This document shows positions 14,916 through 21,968 of a stretch of DNA of 34,448 bases, piece by piece. Within the stretch, counting starts at the first letter, position 1. Each line of letters opens with the position of its first letter. This stretch comes from a virus. The notes below the pieces were generated by a model. The model did not search any database, had not been told where the DNA came from, and was given only the letters and a program-made list of their open reading frames with translations. The DNA lies in the IMG/VR virus record IMGVR_UViG_3300042542_001135, positions 1 to 34,448 of that record; one strand, 5' to 3'. The position numbers and the translations under genes are program-made.

Positions 14916-15662
14916 TTAACCCTTCTTAGGTTTAATTAATCCTTGCTGAGGTAGAATCAAGTTAGACTTTTTCTCTTCTTTTACTCCACCAAAAAATGCT
15001 TTATAGTAATGCTCATCAAATGAGAATCGTTTCATGTGAGGAACTACCGCACCTGTATGACAGTAGACTGGAATATCGGCCTTGCCAACTAGAGCAAAGA
15101 AGTAGATATCTTCACCCATGAATGACTTGCCAGTTCCAATTTCATTAAAGATAGCAATCTCGTTGCCGACTGCTTCAATAATCTTGTCAACTACATTTCG
15201 GTGCATAAGAACAAATCCCATACCCGCTGCCTCAACTTTAATAAGTTCATTCTCTGGCATTGGGTGAACTCGCTTGATACCAACCACACCATCTTCTGCT
15301 TCTGCAAAGTTAAAGATAGTTGGCATTGGAATCATTAAAGGTTCTTCTGGTGTGTCTGTCGTAAAGTAAACTCCAGTAAGGATAGGGCGTTCTGCCACAT
15401 CCTTGTTGTCCCATAGGAGTCTAAACTTTTCTGGACTTATAACAACATCTGAATCAACCCAGAGTAGCCACTCTGAGGTGTTGTTCTCATACCAGTAACG
15501 AATTATTTTTTCACGCTGTCTAGCAATCTGGTTGCCTTGACTTCTCAAGGTGGAGGTAAAGTTGATACCAGATTTAAGCATAACGTCTGTAACGCCTTGC
15601 ATAAACTTGCCGTCAACCATACCATTGTCACACCATGCGATTGATACTGTTTCTTGTGCCAT
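14916..15662 (-). CDS. Glycosyltransferase-like protein (GT-A fold)
   Basis: 248 residues from ATG 15662, chosen over GTG 15671 because AAAGGTGGGG lies just upstream. WLLWVDSDVVI contains the DxD motif (D70, D72) that binds a metal and nucleotide-sugar; later GEDIYFF (about 182-188) and CHTGAVVPH supply the acidic and His residues typical of GT2-type enzymes. Phages carry such enzymes in structural modules, where they may glycosylate virion proteins, or host wall sugars or DNA. Being between capsid-associated genes and fibre genes favours a virion target. The family call is good; the acceptor is unknown. Confidence 0.7.
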   Translation of the reverse strand: MAQETVSIAWCDNGMVDGKFMQGVTDVMLKSGINFTSTLRSQGNQIARQREKIIRYWYENNTSEWLLWVDSDVVISPEKFRLLWDNKDVAERPILTGVYFTTDTPEEPLMIPMPTIFNFAEAEDGVVGIKRVHPMPENELIKVEAAGMGFVLMHRNVVDKIIEAVGNEIAIFNEIGTGKSFMGEDIYFFALVGKADIPVYCHTGAVVPHMKRFSFDEHYYKAFFGGVKEEKKSNLILPQQGLIKPKKG

Positions 15663-15680
15663 TGTCCCCACCTTTGTTAG

Positions 15681-16424
15681 TTACTTCTTTGTTGTCTTTG
15701 TTGTCTTAGTTGCTGCTTTCTTTGCAGCATCTGCAGTAGGTGCCTTGATACCCTTGGCCTTTGCTGCTGCCATCATTGCATCGTACTGTGTCTGCGATAC
15801 TGGCTTTCCAGCCTTTGCTGCCATTCTTCCAGATGCAGAGAAAGCCTTGTTAGTTAAAGTCTCGCCTGTACCAAATACTGCTTTACCAACGCGTGACTTG
15901 GCTGCTGCACCAACTGCTGGTGACAACTTGGCTGCTAAGCCTGCTGCCTTGCCCTTTGATGTAACCATCGCACCAACTGCTGCTGCTCCGTAAAGTCCTG
16001 CAACTGCCTTACCAAAGTTAGAGTTACTTTTTGTACCTGGCTTAGTTGTTGGCTTTGTAGTTGGCTTAGTTGCTGGCTTAGGGGCTGGCTTTGTTACACC
16101 AGCACGTGCTGCATCTGCAGTCTTTGCAACTGGGGCATACTTTGTCTTAGCGGCTTCAAGACGCTTTGCGCCATACATACGGCGTACACCTTCTTGGAAC
16201 TCACGTGCCATTCCGCCAGATGTCTTGCCGTTCTTTCCAGCAAGTTTTAGGGCTTCCGTCATACCCAATTTCTTAATACTATCGATTGTCTTCTGAGACA
16301 CCTTACCGACTAGTGCATCTCCTGATAAACCTTTTCCTCCGCCTTTAGTTAATTTTCCTGCTGGGCGTGTTGGAAGTTTCTTTGTCATTGCTGCCTTACG
16401 AGCCTCATCTGCTGTTTTTGCCAT
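15681..16424 (-). CDS. Basic Lys/Ala/Pro-rich virion-module protein
   Basis: 247 residues from ATG 16424, which overlaps the upstream stop as TAATG and has AAGGTG 8 bases before it; longer starts lie in the upstream gene. The N-terminal third contains a helical MAREFQEGVRRMYG segment; residues 115-140 are a KP-T repeat (PATKPTTKPTTKPGTK); a Gly/Ala-rich hydrophobic stretch follows (VAGLYGAAAVGAMV); the C-terminus is KKAATKTTKTTKK. It resembles histone H1-like linker proteins in composition. It may bind packaged DNA or be a minor head protein. No enzyme motif is seen. Confidence 0.55.
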   Translation of the reverse strand: MAKTADEARKAAMTKKLPTRPAGKLTKGGGKGLSGDALVGKVSQKTIDSIKKLGMTEALKLAGKNGKTSGGMAREFQEGVRRMYGAKRLEAAKTKYAPVAKTADAARAGVTKPAPKPATKPTTKPTTKPGTKSNSNFGKAVAGLYGAAAVGAMVTSKGKAAGLAAKLSPAVGAAAKSRVGKAVFGTGETLTNKAFSASGRMAAKAGKPVSQTQYDAMMAAAKAKGIKAPTADAAKKAATKTTKTTKK

Positions 16425-16702
16425 TACCATTTCACCTTGTCTGCCCAATATGCGGCACTTAGTTTTCCCTTGGATATATTACTTGCATGTCTTGCTTTGA
16501 AAGACTTCCTTCGTGCTGCATAGGATGCAGACTCTCCTGCTTTTTTAGGTGAGCCAGAAACGCCTTGTTGTCCAAAACGTATGGTCTTTACCTGGCTACC
16601 TACCTTAGCCACAACAACGTGTGACTTAGTAGGGTGGCTTGGAGTTTTCTTAGGTTTATTAAAGCCTGCTACTCCAGCCCGTGTTAATCTTGAGTCTTTC
16701 AT
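16424..16702 (-). CDS. Conserved basic phage protein (DUF5872-like)
   Basis: 92 residues, strongly basic. The pattern AGVAGFNKPKKTPSHPTKSH, KTIRFGQQGVSGSPKKAGES, RRKSFKARHASNISKGKLSAAYWADKVKW is one I recognise from many marine and freshwater phages, where it is a conserved short protein of unknown function usually listed as DUF5872. High conservation with many Lys, Arg and aromatic residues suggests nucleic-acid binding. It sits in a run of small basic genes after the capsid gene, joined by a TAATG overlap to the next gene. Role unknown. Confidence 0.65.
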   Translation of the reverse strand: MKDSRLTRAGVAGFNKPKKTPSHPTKSHVVVAKVGSQVKTIRFGQQGVSGSPKKAGESASYAARRKSFKARHASNISKGKLSAAYWADKVKW

Positions 16703-17044
16703 TTACTTCTTCTTTGCCTTGATTTGCTTTCCAGTCTTGTCATCATAACGACGACCTAGAACAAGAGCGCCAGCGAGTTGGCCAATCTGCTCTTTAACTG
16801 CTGATGAACCAATCTTGTTGCCAATCTTGCGATTGTACTTCTCTTCGTAGTCAGACTGTAACGCCTTGTCAACTGCGTTGCTTGCACGACCTGCGGTCTG
16901 CTTTGCCTCACGCATAAGGTTTTCTAGGTAGGACATCTTACGTGGTGCTGGGGCTGCAAATCCAAAGTCTTTTGCAACTTTTGCCGCCATAGTGTCAGCC
17001 TTCTTCTTCGCTACCTTAGTAGTAGTGTACTTCTCGCGTGCCAT
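16703..17044 (-). CDS. Small basic helical protein, unknown
   Basis: 113 residues, function not recognised. Basic N-terminus (KVAKKKADTMAAKVAKDFGF), a helical middle (SYLENLMREAKQTAGRASNAVDKAL) and a C-terminal LAGALVLGRRYDDKTGKQIKAKKK. It abuts the DUF5872-like gene with no gap and lies in a run of small Lys-rich proteins, so it is likely a minor virion or DNA-binding protein. Good conservation of operon spacing supports it being real. Confidence 0.55.
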   Translation of the reverse strand: MAREKYTTTKVAKKKADTMAAKVAKDFGFAAPAPRKMSYLENLMREAKQTAGRASNAVDKALQSDYEEKYNRKIGNKIGSSAVKEQIGQLAGALVLGRRYDDKTGKQIKAKKK

Positions 17045-17046
17045 GG

Positions 17047-17187
17047 TTACATGCCCTTCTTGCGGACTACTGCTGTTTTCTTTGCTACGCGCTTAGCAAC
17101 CTTCTTGACAGGAGCCTTTGCTCCAGCCTTGCCCATGCCGTATCCTGCTTGTCCCTTTTTCTTGCCACATCCACATTTAATGCACAT
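17047..17187 (-). CDS. 46-residue basic protein with CxxCxC motif
   Basis: This gene is below common length cut-offs but fills the gap exactly. ATG 17187 overlaps the upstream stop as TAATG and the frame runs to TAA at 17047-17049. The product begins MCIKCGCGKKKGQ, three cysteines that might bind metal, followed by a Gly-rich turn and a Lys/Ala/Val tail (APVKKVAKRVAKKTAVVRKK). Composition suggests nucleic-acid binding. Function unknown. Confidence 0.6.
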   Translation of the reverse strand: MCIKCGCGKKKGQAGYGMGKAGAKAPVKKVAKRVAKKTAVVRKKGM

Positions 17188-17501
17188 TATATTTGTCCAA
17201 TCTCTTTCATTACTTCGGCGGTTTTTTTGTTAATCTGATGTGCTTTAGGCATTGTCTCTGAGTTGTAGGCTTTACCTAATGTTACTGATGCAGCGTATGC
17301 TGCTTCAACGTGAGCACGTGATGTGCCTCCTGGTTGAATTCCTTGAGCCTTGGCATCTCGATATGCTTTTAGTTCTGAGGTCCATTTCTTATCTGAAATG
17401 TCTCTTGTTGCATCTCCTGTACCAAGTTCAAGAGTAGATGCCTTGCATCCGAAGCAGCCTTCTACATAGTTGGCGTGCGTTTGTATTTGATGTAGTCCCA
17501 T
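17187..17501 (-). CDS. Conserved small protein with HxxYVEGCFGCK motif
   Basis: 104 residues. HANYVEGCFGCKASTL places two cysteines (C16, C19 region) that may bind metal; then WTSELKAYRDAKAQGIQPGGTSRAHVEAAYAAS, a pattern I recognise from other actinophage-like structural modules, where its role is unknown. It is encoded second after the major capsid gene. The start follows the preceding stop by 9 bases with a purine-rich site. A minor capsid, head-completion or assembly factor are possible. Confidence 0.6.
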   Translation of the reverse strand: MGLHQIQTHANYVEGCFGCKASTLELGTGDATRDISDKKWTSELKAYRDAKAQGIQPGGTSRAHVEAAYAASVTLGKAYNSETMPKAHQINKKTAEVMKEIGQI

Positions 17502-17509
17502 TTCATCTC

Positions 17510-17779
17510 CTACTGTGCTGTAAAGTTTGCTTCTGTAATGTCAACGCCACCAGCGATAAGCGCTGCTTTAGTTGCGTCATTTACTGTATGATTGTAACCA
17601 CCACGATAGACCTCATCATAAGTAGCCAGGTCTTCATCTGTTGCGTAACGAGTTTGGTAGTATTCACCATCACTCTTAACAATAGTAATACCTTTGCGCA
17701 AATTGGCAAAGTAAAACAACCTGTGTCCACCTGATGGACCTTCTAGTACATATGGTGTCGTGAATGTCCAGTTTGCCAT
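17510..17779 (-). CDS. Small protein after the capsid gene
   Basis: 89 residues, beta-rich: WTFTTPYVLEGPSGGHRLFYFANLRKGITIVKSDGEYYQTRY, then an acidic helical end. It is the first gene after the major capsid gene, from which a hairpin separates it. AAGGAG lies just before the ATG. Size and place fit a head-decoration or head-completion protein, but there is no recognised domain. Confidence 0.55.
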   Translation of the reverse strand: MANWTFTTPYVLEGPSGGHRLFYFANLRKGITIVKSDGEYYQTRYATDEDLATYDEVYRGGYNHTVNDATKAALIAGGVDITEANFTAQ

Positions 17780-17807
17780 GATTCTCCTTATAATGGATTT
17801 ACTGCTA

Positions 17808-17831
17808 AGCAGGGAGATTGCTCCCCCTGCT
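17808..17831 (-). terminator. Hairpin directly after the major capsid gene
   Basis: AGCAGGGAG and CTCCC...TGCT flank a 4-base loop with a CC bulge. There is no T-run after it, so it is more likely a partial terminator or an mRNA-stabilising or processing stem that protects the abundant capsid message than a full terminator. Confidence 0.5.
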
Positions 17832-17845
17832 CAACCGTCAATCAA

Positions 17846-18799
17846 TTACGCGATTGATGAACCTGATTCGATTCGGTATAGTGCTTCTTCGCGGTAGCGA
17901 GCAAAGCCGAGTACGCCGTACCAACCCATTGGGCGGTGACGCATCAACTTGTCGACAACTGGTCCAATAACTACATGTGGCTCTTCTGCAACTGCTTCTG
18001 CAAGCGCTTGCTGTCCAGCGATGATTGTGCGGTACACCTTTGCAGATGAAGCACCGTCTGTTGTGTTGTATAGACGTGGTGACTCTACGAAGTATGCACC
18101 TTCGTATGTACCAATCTCGCCTGCCCAGATGCGGTCCTGTGAAGAACCGTATTGGTTAGGAAGTAGCCATCCAGCAGAACCTGTCTCAGCACGAAGGTCG
18201 TGTGAAACTTCTGGGTGTAGGCCAGCCCAGTATAGTGAACCCTTACGGGCTACTGCCTTACCTGCACGCAACTTCGCAACAGCCTTGCGGATGTTAGCAG
18301 AAGATAGTGTTGCAGCAGCAGTTACTGTTGCTGTTGATGTTGCTGTTGAACCTGAGTAGATTACGTTTGTTCCGCCGCGCAATGTTGTCATTGCTACTGC
18401 GTCGATTGAATCTGCAAGGTTGAATGCGATGATGTTAGCAATTGCTGGGTCTACATCAGCGAGGCTGAATAGTTCCAAAGCACGTGTTACAAGAACAGAG
18501 TTACCGTACTCGTTAAGAGTAATAGTAACAGATGTTGGTGTAGACATTGCTACTGCATCTGGGTCAACTGTCTCTGTTAGAGCAGTTGTTGCTGCTGATA
18601 GGTCTACATAACGTTGTAGAACTACTGTTGAGCCTGGGATTGCTTGCTTAGCGGGACGCTTGTCTGCGACTGAACGAATTAGGGGTTCAGAACGGAGAGC
18701 AAACTCAAGAAGGCGGTCATACGCCTTCTGTACTAAACCAGCGCTACCAGCGGTTCCGCCTAAAGAGGCGGAGTCTGTTGATACGTAGGCGTTAGCCAT
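17846..18799 (-). CDS. Major capsid protein (N4-gp56-like)
   Basis: 317 residues. The segment WAGLHPEVSHDLRAE...GWLLPNQYGSSQDRIWAGEIGTYEGAYFVESPRL (about residues 190-245) is the hallmark of N4-gp56-family major capsid proteins with the HK97 fold, as is the N-terminal helix KAYDRLLEFALRSEPLIRSVADKR followed by GSTVVLQRY. It assembles into the icosahedral shell around the scaffold. It follows the scaffold gene in the operon and is followed by a hairpin, both usual for this gene. No long cleavable propeptide is evident at the N-terminus, which matters for whether a protease is needed. Confidence 0.88.
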   Translation of the reverse strand: MANAYVSTDSASLGGTAGSAGLVQKAYDRLLEFALRSEPLIRSVADKRPAKQAIPGSTVVLQRYVDLSAATTALTETVDPDAVAMSTPTSVTITLNEYGNSVLVTRALELFSLADVDPAIANIIAFNLADSIDAVAMTTLRGGTNVIYSGSTATSTATVTAAATLSSANIRKAVAKLRAGKAVARKGSLYWAGLHPEVSHDLRAETGSAGWLLPNQYGSSQDRIWAGEIGTYEGAYFVESPRLYNTTDGASSAKVYRTIIAGQQALAEAVAEEPHVVIGPVVDKLMRHRPMGWYGVLGFARYREEALYRIESGSSIA

Positions 18800-18831
18800 G
18801 TTTTAACTCCAATTGTTAGGAATAACTATGA

Positions 18832-19314
18832 TTAGTTTTGTGAACCGTAAATCATATTGATAATCTCTTCTGCGGATTGCGCATTGTCAATTCTCATTGA
18901 TAAATCTTCGGCTCGGTCAGGTGTTGTTGCACCCTGCGTAACCAAATCTTGCTGACGTAATGTAGCACGATTTTGGTTATTTACTTCGGGTGCATCCTGG
19001 CGAACTTCTAATCCAAACAAGTCTGCATTATCATCGAGCCAGTTATTCACTGACTCCTCGTTAATATCATCCAAGTCCTTTAGGACTAGTCGTAGTGCTT
19101 TAGGATTGACACCTTTCTTTTCTAGGGTTTCTTTGACGATTCTCTCACGTTGTCCTTTAGACAAAGTCTCGAGTTGCTCTGTGAGGTCCTTAATACGCTT
19201 TTCGTCTGCACGCTTGGCTTTACGCAACTTCTTTAAGAGGTCGCTTCCGTCCATCTGTGTTTCTGTATCGGTATCTAGTTCGTCGTCTTCGTCATCCCAG
19301 TAGTTGTTGCTCAT
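18832..19314 (-). CDS. Capsid scaffold protein
   Basis: 160 residues from ATG 19314, chosen because GAAGGGTGG lies just upstream and the longer frame begins in the leader. Very acidic N-terminus (DDEDDELDTDTET), a coiled coil (LLKKLRKAKRADEKRIKDLTEQLETLSKGQRE, about 24-56), and a C-terminal helix (AEEIINMIYG) that may contact capsid subunits. This is the standard plan of a scaffold, and the gene directly precedes the capsid gene. The scaffold is expected to leave or be degraded as the head matures. Confidence 0.8.
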   Translation of the reverse strand: MSNNYWDDEDDELDTDTETQMDGSDLLKKLRKAKRADEKRIKDLTEQLETLSKGQRERIVKETLEKKGVNPKALRLVLKDLDDINEESVNNWLDDNADLFGLEVRQDAPEVNNQNRATLRQQDLVTQGATTPDRAEDLSMRIDNAQSAEEIINMIYGSQN

Positions 19315-19343
19315 AGCAACCCACCCTTCTATTCGTTGTAGTC

Positions 19344-19385
19344 GCAAGCCTCAGTGACTAGTCGGGGAACTAGGCTGGCTCTTGC
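19344..19385 (-). promoter_or_regulatory. Stem-loop in the scaffold-capsid leader
   Basis: In the 120-base gap before the scaffold, CTAGT (19358-19362) pairs with ACTAG (19369-19373) and GCAAG (19344-19348) with CTTGC (19381-19385), giving a two-tier stem with internal loops. It is the largest gap inside the late operon and precedes the most highly needed structural genes. No clear promoter was found. Confidence 0.35.
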
Positions 19386-19434
19386 TATCGGTCTAATACG
19401 CTGACGGGGCCGATGGGTCCGTTCAGGATTCTAT

Positions 19435-20979
19435 TTAGATTAAGCCTTGGGCTCTATCTTTTGATGAAAGTCTTCCAGAAGAGCCACTAAATCTATTGGC
19501 TTCTTCTTCTCTAATCCTTCTAAGTTTTTCTGCTGCAGCGGCATTTGCTTGGAATGTAGATGCAATTGCTTCCTGCTGAGTAAGGTCAATACCGCTCATA
19601 CGACCTAGTGACTGTCCACGTTCTAGTTGCTTGACGGTTGCAAAGTTAGTAAGTGATGCGCCGTAATCAAAACCTCCAGCAGCAATATCTTCACTGGTTA
19701 GGTCACTAATTGTTACACCCTGTGTCTTTGCTGCAGACTGTACGCTAATTGACTTAACCTTCTTGGTTAGTTCAGCAGCACCCTTCTCGCCAGTAAGCAT
19801 TGCCTTAGCAATAGATGTTCTATCTGCTCCTGGGAAGTATGCCTGTAGGTCTGCCTTAAGAGCAGATGGGGCGTTGTCAATTCTATCAAATGTATCTGTA
19901 ATTAGGTTGGTTACCTCAAGGACTGATTTACCTAGTCCAATGATTCCACCTAGGAAGTTTTGGTTAGCAAGTTCGCCCATACCAGCAGCACGGAGTACAT
20001 CACCCATAGCAGATTCTGATTTAAAGTATTCTGCAATAGTTGGCACTTCGATTGCTTCGCCAGCAGCAAGTCTATCTGTTAGAGCATAGATTCCATTGAA
20101 ACGGTCTGTAAAAGGCTTGAGGTCTTTATTGTAACGTATATCTTGTAAAGATAGGTTAATTGCCTCGGCTATTGTTGAACCACTATTGGTAAATTTTAAT
20201 GCACTAGTGTACAGTGCGTTGACCCAAGGTTGGCTTGCTTCTTTAGCGCCAAACAATAGTGCAAGTGTATTCTTAAAAGTATCTAGTGCTAATGTTTTTG
20301 TCCCGTCAGCGGCTATGCCACCTGAACCTGGAACTACAGTAGTATCTACCCAGCCTTTGTTTGCATCAAATACCCACGTACCAGCACCTGTTGGCTTTGT
20401 TGGCATCTTGTATGTTTTTGTTGCAGCATCGTAGACATAAGCAGGAGGAGTTCCTACTGGTCTTGCTGGGTCAACAACTGGTGCTACGTATCCAGGGTCT
20501 CCAGGCTTTAATACAGTCTTGGGTGCTACATAGCCTGGGTCTCCAGGCTTTAGTGTAGTAGTGCTAGCCTTAAGTCCAGAACCAGAGGTAAGATTTCCTT
20601 GCGCGTCATAAACATTGCCCGAAGTTGTTGTACGAGATTCAGGAATAGGTACACCCATTGGGAATACTTCTTTGTAGGTTCCAACTCCACCTGCACCAGT
20701 ACGCACGAATTCAATTGTTGCTCCTGCTGCAGCACCTTCTTGAGTAAGTTCAGGCTTAGTCTGTGCTTTATAGCCAGCAGTAATACGAGCATTGGCTTCT
20801 GTTGCAGTTTCACCTGGTAGGCGATTAGCGCGGTCAGTTGATTTACCACCTGCTGCTACAACGGCTGCAGTCGCAGCATCAATTGCTGCTTGCTTATCTG
20901 CAGCAGTCTTTGCTGCCGTTTCTGCGGCTTTTGCTGCTGCTGCTAAACGTACTTCATTCCTTGCGTCTGCGGATGCCAT
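19435..20979 (-). CDS. Putative internal/ejection protein with KPGDPGYVAP repeats
   Basis: 514 residues. The N-terminal 70 residues are an Ala/Lys helix (EVRLAAAAKAAETAAKTAADKQAAIDAATAAV). A middle section has two KPGDPGYVAP repeats (about 145-170) and a Pro-rich linker. The C-terminal half is helical, with LFGAKEASQPWVNALYTSALKF and AAAAEKLRRIREEEANRF. No enzyme domain is recognised. It is the third of three overlapping large genes between the protease-like gene and the scaffold; I infer virion-internal proteins ejected with the DNA, as in other podoviruses. Confidence 0.5.
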   Translation of the reverse strand: MASADARNEVRLAAAAKAAETAAKTAADKQAAIDAATAAVVAAGGKSTDRANRLPGETATEANARITAGYKAQTKPELTQEGAAAGATIEFVRTGAGGVGTYKEVFPMGVPIPESRTTTSGNVYDAQGNLTSGSGLKASTTTLKPGDPGYVAPKTVLKPGDPGYVAPVVDPARPVGTPPAYVYDAATKTYKMPTKPTGAGTWVFDANKGWVDTTVVPGSGGIAADGTKTLALDTFKNTLALLFGAKEASQPWVNALYTSALKFTNSGSTIAEAINLSLQDIRYNKDLKPFTDRFNGIYALTDRLAAGEAIEVPTIAEYFKSESAMGDVLRAAGMGELANQNFLGGIIGLGKSVLEVTNLITDTFDRIDNAPSALKADLQAYFPGADRTSIAKAMLTGEKGAAELTKKVKSISVQSAAKTQGVTISDLTSEDIAAGGFDYGASLTNFATVKQLERGQSLGRMSGIDLTQQEAIASTFQANAAAAEKLRRIREEEANRFSGSSGRLSSKDRAQGLI

Positions 20980-21968
20980 TATACTCCAAATCCAAACGCT
21001 CTAGCAAATTCAGTTGCAGAGTCGCGTGCGTTATTATTCGCTTCTTCGGTTAACTGGTACTTAGGGTCATTTTTTGCCTTAAGCAATAAATCGTAATATG
21101 ATGGTGGTGTACCCTTGCCATCTGCACCAGCAAAGTTTGTGTAGGACATTACAATAGGATTGACCTTCCAGTCAATATCTTTCTCTTCCATCTGCCAAGT
21201 TTTTGCAAGCATCTTAACAATAGGAGAAGCAATGTCGTAAGTAGTTAGAGTTGGGTCTTTAGCAAATCGGTCTGCAAACTGCGGATATTCCTTTATTGCA
21301 ATCTTCTGCAAAGAAACAGTGTAATCGGCAAGTGTCATGTCGCCTTTAGCAATTGCCTTAGCAGCAGCCTTTGCGTCTTTGTCAGAAACGCCAAAGATAT
21401 TAAACTGGTCAACCAAGCCACGTACTTGGGCTAGAACTCCGAGAGACTTGGCTCCTAGGGTTGCTTCGTTATTGAAGTCAACCTTCTTCCATACCCAGTT
21501 AGATGTAAACTCACCAGCATCAAAGAAAGATGGATACTCTGTTTTAGCAGTAGATGATATTGTTCTATCAACCGCACCAGGAGTAGTTCCTCCAGGGGTG
21601 ACTTTCTCGGCAGTAGATGTAACTACCTTTTCAATTTGTTTATTCTGCTCAGTATCAAACTCTTTCATGAACTGTTCTACATCTGCAGTTGTAAATTTAA
21701 CAGTGTAACCTGCTTGTTTAGCAGCCAATTTCATGATAGCGAGAGCAGTGTTCTTTGTTAACTTAGTCTTGCTGGTTGAAGTATTTGTACCAGAACGTGG
21801 GTTATTAGTCTCACCGCTACTTGCCATAACAGCATTGATAATTGCTGCTATGCCAGGAGAAAGTTCTTGAGCGTCTGCTAGTGGTGTTGTAGAAGCCGCT
21901 TTATTGGTTCCGTTGCCACCGTCAATATCGATGTTATCTTCGACACCATCTTTATCTCTGTCTGCCAT
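20979..21968 (-). CDS. Putative internal protein with N-terminal Ca2+-binding-like motif
   Basis: 329 residues. The first residues, DRDKDGVEDNIDIDGG, form a DxDxDG loop like those of EF-hand or thrombospondin type-3 repeats, suggesting a Ca2+ site. A Thr/Ser-rich linker follows, then a helical region (KTWQMEEKDIDWKV, ADYTVSLQKIAIKEYPQFADRF) similar in style to subunits packed inside heads. TAATG overlaps join it to genes on both sides. Role inferred as an ejection or core protein. Confidence 0.5.
   Translation of the reverse strand: MADRDKDGVEDNIDIDGGNGTNKAASTTPLADAQELSPGIAAIINAVMASSGETNNPRSGTNTSTSKTKLTKNTALAIMKLAAKQAGYTVKFTTADVEQFMKEFDTEQNKQIEKVVTSTAEKVTPGGTTPGAVDRTISSTAKTEYPSFFDAGEFTSNWVWKKVDFNNEATLGAKSLGVLAQVRGLVDQFNIFGVSDKDAKAAAKAIAKGDMTLADYTVSLQKIAIKEYPQFADRFAKDPTLTTYDIASPIVKMLAKTWQMEEKDIDWKVNPIVMSYTNFAGADGKGTPPSYYDLLLKAKNDPKYQLTEEANNNARDSATEFARAFGFGV

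Noticed and set aside
19402-19412. TAATACGC resembling the start of a T7-type promoter
   Set aside because: Only the first seven bases match, the direction is opposite to the operon, and no phage RNA polymerase gene is seen.
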